A DNA stretch of 64,000 nucleotides from Lateolabrax maculatus. Taxonomy: Eukaryota > Chordata > Actinopteri > Acropomatiformes > Lateolabracidae. Each line of letters begins with the position of its first letter. Position 1 is the first letter of the stretch. Where the stretch lies: positions 24,625,501 to 24,689,500 of the forward strand of contig CM062196.1 of assembly GCA_031216445.1 (NCBI GenBank), in the 5' to 3' direction. The notes under the pieces are model-generated. The model had not been told where the DNA came from, made no database searches, and worked only from the letters and a program-made list of their open reading frames with translations. The position numbers were made by a program, and so were the translations under genes. This document shows positions 49,521-61,030 of the stretch, piece by piece.

Positions 49521-50333
49521 TCCCATCAAAATGCAGGCTGTGCAAAGTAACGCATTCAGAATGAATTTAACACCAAGGGTGGACAGGGTCAAGATGTTTA
49601 ATTTGTCACATCACTGAGGCTTTGACTTTTGCATGAGATTAACTTGTGTTGAAAATTCAGGATAGCTGCTGTTACGCTGATTCGCCAATTGAACAACTTC
49701 AAATTATGAACATGTTCTGTGTGCAAGAGCGAACTGAAAATGGGCTAGGATTCTTCTCTGGCTAATAAGTGTTACTGTGAGGTTCTCTCATTCACACAGA
49801 TACAAACATAAATTGGAAATCAACTCCAACCAACACAAAAGCAGAGAAAGTAAGTGGCCACATACACATACATAACACCCACACATACAGAGCATATTGC
49901 TGGTACCCACTGCGCTGTGACCACAGATTCAGGAGAGTGTATGCTCGTAATGAAGCCCAGCGTTGACTGAGCAGTACACATGCACGCTCAGCAAAAACCC
50001 CATCAACGCTCTTTCTTAGCCTCTTGTTTATTCCTGCTGTTGCTTGCTCTTTCCTCACTGTTCATGCTGGGGTACACAAGCCATATTTTACACTATGCAG
50101 ATGGCCAGTCTTTCCATGAATTTTGACCAAGACTTGTTGCCCTGAGATGATTTATTCCTTATGGTCCAATGTTTCATCTGCATACCCCTGATGTAGAATG
50201 GAAACTTTTTTTCAGCTCCAAGAAGTCATGTTATTTGGATGGATTTAACAATATTACCAAAAGCTTCAAGTAATAATGCACTTTCTCTGTGCCATATGCA
50301 AATCATGGCAGGCCTTAGTTCAGTCCAGAAGAT

Positions 50334-50353
50334 GGGGGGGGGGGGGGGGGGGG
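50334..50353 (+). repeat. Poly-G run
   Basis: Twenty consecutive G residues, quadruplex-prone and hard to sequence. Confidence 0.95.
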
Positions 50354-51320
50354 CACAACTCAAGTTGTTGGTAACAGCCAAAAACAGAAAGACAGAAGAA
50401 GAATAACCTGTGCTAAAAAGAAGTTGGCTTACAAAGCACAATGTGTGCACACAGTACCACGTATGTACTGTATTTTCAACATTATGAAAATGATGACAGT
50501 TTGGTGAAGAAACTTTTAATAGAGTATAAAGTAGCAGATCCTGTAAGAACACATTAAACGTTAATCTTGATGCAGATTTAAACGCATCTACTGATCTGAG
50601 AAACTGTTACTTTACATTACAATACATACAAAGACAAATCCAAGGTCAGAAAAAGACATTACATCTGAGTATAACATGTCCTTAACATCCTCTTGAGGCG
50701 ATTTGAGTCTTTAGTGATTGTTGGTTAGATTTAGACTATGCTTTCTAATTGAAATACTATGTAATGTAATCCACCCGAAATCCGTCTCACATGTGTCCAA
50801 TGGAACAGATCAACAAGCCGCTGGTGCTACGCTCACTGTGCCCACACGCTGTATGTGTTAGTTTGGTCCACGTGCTTTTTGATATCTCTTTGAGTCGGTT
50901 AACAAACATTAATGAACAAAGTTCATTCTTGACCTTGAAAACAGAAGTTTCCAGGTCAAGTGACATGACAAAAGATTTTATATAGCTTTCAACCATATCA
51001 CCCAGTCTTCATCAGTGGATGGATCTCAATGACAACTGGTAGCTTTCATGGAGATGGACCATGACAACTGAGCAAACTCCATCCACCAGTGAGAAAACTG
51101 TGGTCCTGGAAAGAAGACTGTACGTGGACCTTGGGTGTGGATTGTTTTGTAAAACTAGTTTTCACAGTCCAGTCTACGTATTCCACTAACTATTGAGTAA
51201 AAAGCATGTTGCTGTTAGGTGACGGTAAACTTTATCCTTTCAATAATGGATTGCCAATAAAAACCAGAGTAAGAAATAAAGAAATCTTTACACCACATAA
51301 TTTATAATCCTTGTCACCAG

Positions 51321-51343
51321 CCCCCCCCCCCCCCCCCCCCCCC
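51321..51343 (+). repeat. Poly-C run
   Basis: Twenty-three consecutive C residues followed by C-rich sequence to about 51373. Confidence 0.95.
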
Positions 51344-51949
51344 GCCCTCACCTCCACCCCCGACCCCCCCACCCTTTGCAGCTAACACCGCCAGTTTACA
51401 ATGCATCATCACAGCTTGTGTAGAATGGCCTAAGATGCTCTCGTCTTCTCTCTCTATTTGTATTCACTCCTCGACGCCTGCTCACCCTTTCCATCTTCAT
51501 TTGTTTCCCTCTTTCCCCTCTGTGTATTCTCTCTGCCCCCCAACCCATTCTTCACCCCCCTTCTCCCAATCGCTTTGTATCAGCAAGAAATCATCTTCAT
51601 GAGAATAAAATATGCCTCCTCTATATTTCAACACCAAACACTGGGACATTGAACATTACAGTCATTTAAATGTTACTGCTGCAAATTGCATAATGTCTCA
51701 GTTTCGGGTGCTGCTTTACTTATCATGCCGTGGATTTGTATTCAGTCTATTCTGCATCACATTGCTAACACAAAACACAGTGTTACCGATATGGCTGTCA
51801 TATTGTCACAGTGTTATTTTGACAAGGGCCTGTGCATGTACCACATGCATACAAACACCAGGCTCAGAGATATAGCAGCACGCAAGTCTGCATGTGTGTA
51901 TACACACACAATGCTGTGTGTAACCTAGGTAGGTTAACATAACCTTAGA

Positions 51950-52540
51950 GAAGGAAGACGAGTTTAAATAGTAAATAAACGTAAGGTGTTAGTTACATTA
52001 GTTGTTAAGGTCATTAACCGAAGAACTCATACTACCAGAAGAGAAGCTGATAAGGAGTGAAGAGAATTAAAAAATGAGAAAAGAAGAAACTTTGGGTGAA
52101 GTAAACCACTGGAGTCTGGTATTTGGTTAAGTGAGTTTAACTGTTTTTCAGTGTGTTAATTAGCATGATATTTCTTTGTTTTATAAACGGAATGTGTAGC
52201 ACTGTTAAGCTAAAGTCGTGTAAGTTTTATACTGTGTATTTTTGGGTCCTGTTCAGGTATGTTAATTACGGAAGGTGAACCACGTTTCAGGGTGCGGTGC
52301 AGGTTTAATTGACAGTTAACTTGTATTCAGGCGCTAGTCCGGTAACTAAATTACCTTTATATATGGCAGTGTTGTACAGCAGGCCAGTTCTTTAGAGTTA
52401 TGAGCATCGTCAGGTGTTTATCTAAATGTGTGAAATTTGTTATCTGGTGTGTATTGTATGTGAATGTATACTACTGAACTGTCTATATGAATAAGCCGGC
52501 AGATTAAACATAACTTTTGGTCTGTGGCCTCTATTTCTGA
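51950..52540 (+). other. Possible LTR-like segment
   Basis: The segment has a tatatatgg TATA-like box at about 52360, followed about 130 bases later by gaataagccggcagattaaacataactttt, like the promoter and polyadenylation region of an LTR. No TG...CA boundaries with a matching target duplication could be fixed, and no second copy exists in the window, so this is only a suggestion. Confidence 0.25.
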
Positions 52541-52624
52541 GTTTATGGTGAGGAGATATTCATTGAATATGACAAAAAGTGTCCTGGATAAGAATCACTG
52601 ACTGCGCCTTTAATATTTACTGCC

Positions 52625-52684
52625 ATATCTGATGTGTGCTATTTTATTGCTTTTCAAAGCAATAAAATAGCACACATCAGATAT
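52625..52684. repeat. Perfect palindrome, 29-bp arms with a 2-base loop
   Basis: Bases 52625-52653 (atatctgatgtgtgc..gcttt) and 52656-52684 (aaagc..gcacacatcagatat) are exact reverse complements, separated only by tc. Pairing stops at both outer ends. A near-direct repeat of the motif gatatggtattt follows at 52687-52712. Perfect arms this close are rare in unselected DNA. Confidence 0.95.
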
Positions 52685-54070
52685 AGATATGGTATTTTCA
52701 GATATGGTATTTCCAAAACCTAGGAAAAGTTACTAAAATTTGATTCACAATTCATCTTTAAAAGAGTACTCCACCAATTTAGTATCGCACTCTGATAATA
52801 TAATAATAATAACATCGCCATACTCACGATGAACTTGAGGCAACGACGGTTTGTCACGGCTCTCTCTGGAGTCACAAAACAGTTTATCATAATCAGAATC
52901 AGCCTTATTGGACATGAATGCGAACAAGGAACTTGACTCCAGTTTTCCCGTTGCTCTCAACGTACATACACATAAATAGACAAATAAACCAAAAAACAAG
53001 TACAGAATGAAGTATAAGTGTTGTTGCTATGGTTACATGCACTCAAACATAGCTTGTTACTATTGATCGTAACCATTGTTGAAGCATCCTGATATATGTG
53101 TTCTAATAAGTAAAACATTGACAACTGCATTATTTCATACAGTCTTCAATCCACACACATGCACACTTACAAACATATATATACAGCATAGATAACATGA
53201 AGACCTTGGAATATAAGGTGCTCATGTTAATTGATCCACAAATGGCTGATGCAGAGAGCCAGAGAGTCACTGCAATCAGTCACTAAAGCAGCTGATTTCA
53301 CTGATTAACCCTGCTGTAATGGGCTGAAGAAGTAATCAGTGAAATGGCTGCAGTGATGTGAAGGTGGATGAAAACCTGTAGGCTGGTGGGTCAGGGTGGC
53401 ACACTGTTCAGAATCTGAGCTACAGGAGACCCCACTGTTCATCTAAAGTTATATTCTCCTCTGTCCAACACGTCTACTTCCTCAAGCCCACTGAGTCATC
53501 CTGATGTGGGTTTTTAGAAAAAAAAAAACACCCTCCTGAAGTTCAAGGAGGGGCCTTAGGCACTGACATTCCACACAAAACTGTTTTATTATAAATATGA
53601 CCTGTGTTAAGGGCACCCTTTTGAGGCACTGAGCAATGGCACCCATAATTAGGTCTCGCTCACCACTCCACTCTCCTAGAATACCCAAATTAACCCCAGC
53701 CCCACCCATCACCTGTCCACTTGATTATCATTTCACATATTACTTTTCCTATGAACTAATCAATTTAATGTTAATTATACCAATGGTTTGCCTAGGATTT
53801 TATTAGCATTTTTATGACCCCCTCTGACCAGCTCTCCATTGAACAACATTGAAAAGATCTCACATGTTATATTGTCACGCACACAGATGGGGGCACGAGT
53901 AAGAACTAAATTCAACAGGTCAGTTGAAAATAAAGCAGTTCTACCCAGGACAGGCAGACAACTGGTATTATTGGTTACTGTTGAAAGTGTATAAGAGCAT
54001 GGAGATTTACTAATCACCATGAAGGAACACATCTATCCTAAGAGTACCACAGTCACTTTTAGTGAGGTTG

Positions 54071-54078
<8 letters not shown>

Positions 54079-54115
<37 letters not shown>

Positions 54116-54153
54116 ACACCCAAACACACACACACACACACAGACACACACAC
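54079..54153 (+). repeat. (CA)n microsatellite, interrupted
   Basis: About 75 bases of ca with ccc, aaa and ga interruptions. Confidence 0.97.
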
Positions 54154-57100
54154 TTTTTAAGTTAAAACATTAGCGTCTGTTTTACTAGCAGACCATGACC
54201 TACATGTGCTTTTTAATTGAACAATGAAATCATAAAATAAATTAAGATTGATAAACCTGCATTAACTGTTTTGGCAGTGAAGACAACACTGATATACAGC
54301 ATTTTGGCCTCATAACATTCATACGGCAATTGTGTTATCAAATTGCCTGTATACACATCCAGCTGACACAAAGCAACATCAGAATTCATTTGGAGTCATG
54401 TTTCTGGCCACCTGATGACTACATGTCTACACTATACGATATGTCCTATATACTCTACTTGTAGCTCTGTTTTGGTCTCCACCACCTCTTACAGCAGCCA
54501 AATGCTGTGTTCACCAGCGATTTGCTGGTGACTGTAAAAACTGTAAACTGTAATCCCAGCCGTAATCCTGTTTCCAGGTAGTCCAGCTTTTCTTGCACAA
54601 AAACTCCTGAAATCCTTCTCTTTCATTGAGTTTTCCCAAAGAGTTCGGCTCATCTTAAAGTCCTTAAACTGTCTGAATAAATTACAGTTTTTCACTTTAA
54701 ACTGGACAAAGTCGATGGTTGGTTTGATCAGCTGGAGAGCATGAGCTGAAGTTGAATAAACAGTTTTCCACTTTGAGGCTCCAGGCTGGTCTACATTCAG
54801 TTACTTTTCTGTTTTCTTTGATTATTTTAGCTGCATTTAACACTTTAAATTCCCAGAGAGCCTTTTATATACATATAGCAATGTCTGTTACTGATTGAGG
54901 TTACCAAATTGTTGCTCATGAAAGCTTTTGTTGTAATGTGTTCAATTTAGCAAACCTTTACTTTCCAACTTGATAGAGACACACAGTCAAGTTTTTCAAA
55001 CTCGTGGGTAGTTCATGCCCGGCTGGTACAGCACCAGCATTTAACTGTAGCTGACCTTTCTGAGTTTCTACAAACTAGAGAGCTGTTCCAAAAGATTTGC
55101 CTGCCACAATTGTTTGTGATAAAACAACATTATTTCTGTTGGATAAAGGACACCTCATATTTTGCATATGGACTCAGTTATGTTTGTTGGATTTAAAAAC
55201 ATAACTGAGGCTTGAGGAGATCCTGCTAGCCACCTTGCCACTTTGGCGCCAGCAAGATATACATCATCTGCCTGGTGTCCCCTGAAAGTTTCATCTTCTT
55301 TGCTGCTCATCACCATTCAACATAATAATAAACTTTACAAAATAGACAAATAGAGATTAAAAGTTTGAAACGCCCCCAATAAAAAACAATCCTATACAGT
55401 ATGTAAATGAAGGGGTCTGAGACGCATCATATTTTTCTGGTTTTATATTTTCAGTTGACAAAAATAAAGATGAGAAGTTGTCAGCATTAGCAGAGACAGC
55501 TGTAAAGAAACCTCCTGAAACTTCACCCACACAAAAGGGGAGGTAAATAGTCACTGCTAACATTGTTAGGAGCAGTCATGTAGCTGGCAGGCAAGCTAAA
55601 TATATCTACATAGATACATAGATTCAAGGAATATATTGGGGCAGGATGTAAAACAGTGAAGGATCAAGCTGAATATATTTCAGTTACGACAAAAAAGGCG
55701 GTTTGATTTGGTAAGAAGGGCAGAATTTGAACATTATATTCATAAAGTCATTTTATTTTGCACTGCACTGTTTTCCTGGAAGTTGCAGTTTCCACAAAGT
55801 TTAAGTTGTTAAGTAATGTTGATTCGATTTGGTGTTACAAATTGGTTTGTCGTTGTGTTAAATGTATGCAACAAGAACTTCCTGCTGATATATATTATTG
55901 AGGGAAACAACGCTAGATCCACAGAAAATTAAGTAAAGCAATAGCAAACCCTTCATTCGCACTTCAAACAGCTTAATTTGTAGCCAAGAGAGCACGTCTT
56001 CATACAAACAAAAAACTCAGGCAACAGACAAAGAGTGCAGAGCAGCAAGACTCCAAGCATAACAAGATAGTGATCCATACCGCTAGTTGTCCTGGTGCCA
56101 GCACAGCAAGATCTATATCGTCCAGATAAAGCCATATCAGCTAGATAAAGATCCGTCACCCTAAGACATCATTCCAGCCAGAATCAGTAGCAATTACAGC
56201 CCATGGCTTAACAACAGCATTTCAAGGATTACCCCATAAACATACTAAAACTCTCAAACTTAGTGCATTTCTTCATATTTGAGATATGTGAGGGACTATA
56301 TGCAGAGAAAACAAAAATCATAACATGCTCTGATGCACTTCTTCCAGCTGTAAGAGTGAATTTATTATAGTAGTATAATTAGCTGGAGAGATAAGTATTA
56401 GACAGGCCAAGATACTAGCAGTGGGAAACCATCTTCTAGGGATTTGAACTTAATCCAGTTTCTCTGAGTAGCTCTGCATGCTTACACACCTCTTTGAAGT
56501 GTAAATTGAAAAAGAATTGGATGCATAAAGTTTCTACAGTGACAGGTTGGGGGGGTGGGGGGGTCTGCTATGTTTTGGAGGGAAAAAAATGTTGGGTCCC
56601 TTTGGCTGAGAAACAAGGGAGGGTGGGAAATATACAATAATAAACACAAGCAAAAGTCACCCATCTGCACTAAATACAGTCTTTCTATTTCAAACAATGC
56701 ACATGTTGATTGTTATCCGTTAGATTTGGAGATACTCATTTATATCAATCGGGTAATGAGAATCCTGCAAACCAAACAGCAATTTATTCGCACTGAGATA
56801 TTTCCCCTGTACAGTCATGCAAAGCTGTTAAAATATGCTCCCCCACTGCCACCGTCTCCCTCTGTTCCTCTTAGGTCTGTTTCTGTCTTCATAGCTCCTT
56901 TCATGTGTCTCTGTCACTTTGTCTGCCACTGTCTCGCTCTCGCTCGTCTCCTCCCAGACTCAATACAAAGTAACTCTGGCAGCTTTATTTCTCAGTTCCC
57001 TGTGCCCGATAAAGTAAATAGAATTATTACGCTAAAGGAAAAAAAAAGCCTATAGGTTTGAAAACAGAGGAACATGTGTTGTTGGCGGAATGAAAGAGCC

Positions 57101-57479
57101 AACCCATTATAAGAGTTTGTAGCAGAATTAGTCCAGGAGCATCCGCTCACTAAACCCATAGCTGCATAACATTACTTGCCTTAAAAAAACTCCCACTTCT
57201 ATAAACAGACTACAGCCATGACTAGTCACTGTTAGTATAATATGATTTGTTTAGTTGTTACCAATCTGAATAATCCATAAATAGCATCAGTTGCATGTCT
57301 TGAAAAGGTAATTCAAAAAAATCAATGCATAGAAGCACACACCATTCCCCACTTTTCTGCACATTAATGCTTCAACCGTCTCCGAACTTATATAATAACT
57401 ATAGAGATGACATTTTTATATTATGTTCTTTGAAATGGTATGATTGCTGTGCAGGTTTTCAATAAATACAGTCAGAGGG

Positions 57480-58131
57480 CATTCTAATAAAATGCGAAAA
57501 GACCTGGAGAAGAAGGGTCAGTTTTCAAGTGGACTCCTGTCTGGTTCATTTATCATGTGAACACAAAGCAGAGCAGGTTTGTAGGATGTTTCCCAAACCT
57601 GTAGTTCGGTTCGGACGCAATCCGATTCTGGTAACTGACGGCAGGTCATTGCAGCACTTTAATGCTCCTTATGTGTATATTCATGTTATCTGGTGTCACA
57701 AAGAGCCCACAAAGAAATAACTGATTATAAGAATTATCAGCATTATTAGACGACAAATCGACCGTACATTGTGAATAATGACAAACAGATGGAGACATGG
57801 GGAAAAACAGCCGTCTTGTGCAGGGGGGTTTCCTGTAGGGTTGTGTCAATGCTTTATATGGAATTAATGAATTGCCAGTGAACACGGAGCAGAATACAGT
57901 ACAACGCATCCACAGTTTTTTCACGTGTGTGAAAAAAAATGTTAAGTTTCGTTGACAATAGCTCAACATCCACTGAAGAAATGACTGGAATACAGTATGA
58001 AAACATTTCTGTAAAAAAATAGAAACTCTGCTCCTTGTGGTGAGTATGACTGTGTTGTGTACTGGTGAAGTGTACATTATAGCTATCGTCAGGGACCGAG
58101 TTCTATTTATTTGTGTTGCGCTCCTGGCCAC
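57480..58131 (-). other. Region with a 161-codon minus-strand open frame; possible conserved non-coding element
   Basis: The frame at 57646-58131 has no recognisable domain, and its protein is rich in Cys, Phe and Ser with no coding-like pattern. The DNA at 57720-57860 (gcattattagacgac.., tggaattaatgaattgcc) has the look of a conserved regulatory element. I do not call a gene. Confidence 0.2.
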
Positions 58132-60017
58132 TATTAGAATAGTGGCTTTCTACCATGAATTTAAGTGTGTACGTCTAAGTTTACACCTATTGGTTTGTTT
58201 GTAACAAAAGGGTGTGAACACAAAACAGACTAGTACTTCAGAAACCAAGTGAACTGGACTACAGGTTTGAAAGCCAGCTAGCGCTTTATGTGCACATCCT
58301 CCACCCTGGTCTCCACACTCCTTTAGACTGGTACCAAATCATGTCACTGAATACTGCTCATTATTGCTAATTGGTTGCATGCGATGTTAATGCTTGGTGA
58401 CTGGACTGTTTAATTATAATCATATGATATCACATTTCTGACAGAAAATGCAGTGTTTTGACTGCTTCTTAGCACAAAAGCAATAATGCATAATAAGAGT
58501 CCATAAGCTCCAAAGACCAAACCATAACATTACCTCATGTCACCTCTTGACTGGACGTTTCTGCTGTATCTTATCTCTAATTAGCTAATTCAATCCTCTA
58601 CTTTGTGAAAATGCTACTTCTTGTACAGTAAAGTTCAACTACAGGCCACAATAGATCAAGAGTTAAAGACAATGTGGGGCTGCATCTTGCACTGTTATGA
58701 CAGTTCCTGCTGACACAGAGTAGACAGAGGTCACTGATGAATAAATCATAACAAATTATAGATTAATTATCTGAAGACTAGTAGGTGGTAAAAATAACCA
58801 TTCAATTTTATTAGTAACCGTCTCACTGTTATCCATCATCCTCACAGATGGTTGACATGTGCTATGTGTGAGTCTTTGGTGGTTATGAATGGGTGGGTGG
58901 GGTTGTTTCTGGAACCTTGAAATATGAATGTGAGAAAATAAATAATGAAAAGCCTGGAAAACTCAGAGAGGGAAACCATGGTGACATGATTGTCTCAGTT
59001 CAGTGGCAAAGCCAGTTATCTCACAGAGACACATACACCCAGGCAGCCCGTGATCCTTTGGCTTGGAGAAGGCAGCGTTCAGGTTGACGGAGGTTTGTAT
59101 CAGTGTTAAAAGAGAGGGAAAAAAAGGATTTTCTACCTGGTGGAGAAACTTTATTTCTCGTTTCTGCTTTCTCTCTTCTATCTCTGAGTCTTCCCCTACC
59201 TCTTTGAATTCAAATACATCAGTGCCTGACTAGAAGGCAACAAGTCAGACTGTTGATTATGGTGATCTTAGGGGCATTAAACTATGATCCTCTCTGTCTG
59301 TTTTCCTACCTACCTTTGAACTTCCATTCCACTCAACTCCATCGTAACTGCGCTGCTTTGCCTTTCCAACAACTCCTTCCTAAAATCCTTTCTTCTTCTC
59401 ACATTTGGTCTTTCTCTGTCCTTCTTTTAGTGCCATCATCATGCACTCTCACTTTTTCTAAGTAACTTGTAAGAACTTGTATATCACTGACTAACACAAC
59501 ACCTACTGCCAGCAGGAATGTTTAATAATAAAAGAACAAAATCACACTGCAAAGCGGTAACCTAAGAAAATAATCAGTGTCTTCAACCTGTTATTGTTGC
59601 TTAATCTTAGCTGATTTATGCTTTTAAAAATTTGTGAAAAATGTGTTGTCTAGATGCTCACTCTGCTTCCTCTTCTTCTGGCAGCTCATTTTACCACCTG
59701 TATTATTTATTGTTAATACAGGAACAATAAAATAAACACATAATTAGTTTGCACAATCCATCCATGCTGCAGGTTATTACATTCTACATTAAGCCTGGTT
59801 TTGTGCTTGTGTTTTCTACTCAACAAGTCTGCAGCTGCTCAGCAACTCTCTCTTACTGTGAAGCCAGCGTGAGTTGAAAAGGGCTGTTGAGTGAGCGGAT
59901 CTGCACAATGTCACGCTGCTCTCACTGCTTTAGTTTCCACTTTGTGTCCACCACAAAAGTGTAATCCTTTCAGTAAAATATGACTTATTTTTCTATTAGC
60001 GCAAGTTAGGAATTTAC

Positions 60018-60179
60018 CTCTGAAGAGCATCTATCTTGTCGGCTGTAATCCCTCTCAGCAGCTCCTCCAGCAGGTCCGAGCTGTCGGATAGAGGAACAGG
60101 TGGTTTGGCAGTAGGTGTGCGAGTGAACCAGCCGATCAGGAGACCCAGGACAAACAGCCCCACCCCTGCCAGGAAGTAC
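60018..60179 (-). CDS. naaladl2: NAALADL2-like coding exon (transmembrane helix and start of stalk)
   Basis: This 162-base exon on the minus strand has an acceptor cctag and a donor CAGAG|GTAAAT. Joined in phase to the upstream exon it reads ..LLR-YFLAGVGLFVLGLLIGWF, an 18-residue hydrophobic helix with Arg on both flanks, as expected for a type II signal anchor. It is followed by a Pro-rich linker and an acidic/amphipathic segment (LLEELLRGITADKIDALQR). In human NAALADL2, as I recall it, the helix ends in GILIGYY and is followed by an equivalent QEILKTIQAEDIKK segment, so order and spacing agree. The extracellular PA and M28-like domains are not encoded here; they would lie on exons further left that I could not find in the remaining 60 kb. 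The intron to the upstream exon is 3,011 bases and contains an antisense Tc1 element. Confidence 0.87.
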
Positions 60180-60667
60180 CTAGGTCAGACATTAATCAAG
60201 AGAATATGTTGTGTCCACTCAGTAGATTCTTGGAGCTTTCATATGCATAAGCATGCCTCTGTGGGTGGAGATTGTTTGGTATACACTCATAAAAAGCTAG
60301 TAAGATGCTTTAAGAATTTTTTCCTGTTGAAATGACCAATAGATTCCTTCAGGTACTTATAGCACCTCTGAGATACGACAGTGCTTGAGCTTGATGTGCA
60401 GTTTGACATTTGATAGGCTGCTCTTACCTTCTCGCAATGGCTACGTCAGTTTTGGTGCTAGTGGCTCATTTCCTAAGGGCACCATTCAGACCTTGACTTC
60501 AAGCACCCTGCAGTGGTGCTTATCTAGATAACATGCACCCTTTCCATCCTGATAGGTAACGTGTCAATTGGAATGGATGTCTGGGAATGTTCGAGTGGTA
60601 CTCAGGCCTCACTCTTTTCCTATCTGGTGTAGTCCTTTAATGGCATGAATGGGGTAATAGAAATATA

Positions 60668-60871
60668 CAGTGGGTACAGAAAGTATTCAGACCCCTTTAA
60701 ATTTTTCACTCTTTGTTTCATTGCAGCCATTTGCTAAAATCAAAAAAGTTCATTTTGTACACTCAGCACCCCATCTTGACAGAAAAAAACAGAAATGTAG
60801 AAATTTTTGCAAATTTATTAAAAAAGAAAAACTGAAATATCACATGGTCATAAGTATTCAGACCCTTTGCT
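60668..60871 (+). repeat. Left terminal inverted repeat of the Tc1 element
   Basis: It starts CAGTGGGTACAGAAAG at the TA target and ends at gaccctttgct. Outer and inner copies of the gtattcagaccc motif, about 180 bases apart, look like the paired transposase-binding sites of IR/DR-type Tc1 elements. It is about 9 bases shorter than the right copy because it lacks an attctcattaat-like segment. Confidence 0.93.
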
Positions 60872-61030
60872 GTGACACTCATATTTAACTCACATGCTGT
60901 CCATTTCTTCTGATCCTCCTTGAGATGGTTCTACTCCTTCATTGGAGTCCAGCTGTGTTTAATTAAACTGATTGGACTTGATTAGGAAAGGCACACACCT
61001 GTCTATATAAGACCTTACAGCTCACAGTGC

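Larger units (their letters stand above)
1..60017 (-). other. Presumed giant intron of the NAALADL2-like gene
   Basis: Transcription of the NAALADL2-like gene runs leftwards from exon 60018-60179. I looked for the next expected coding block, the start of the ectodomain with its conserved Leu-Pro-Gly-Pro-Ser region, and did not recognise it. Every convincing coding sequence in this span belongs to transposons. NAALADL2 introns in other vertebrates are known to be very large, so a single intron over 60 kb is plausible. This is inference: a short exon could have been missed, or another locus could begin at the far left. Confidence 0.45.
49521..60017. other. Intronic sequence, no gene recognised
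   Basis: It contains the homopolymer runs, the palindrome, a CA repeat and the weak LTR-like and non-coding-element candidates. The 166-codon frame 56555-57055 starts within a G-rich low-complexity run and has no domain. Confidence 0.5.

Noticed and set aside
53775..54032. 85-codon minus-strand frame that looked possibly LINE-derived
   Set aside because: No endonuclease or polymerase motif could be recognised.
56555..57055. 166-codon plus-strand open frame
   Set aside because: It begins in a G-rich run and reads as unstructured sequence; no family or splice context.
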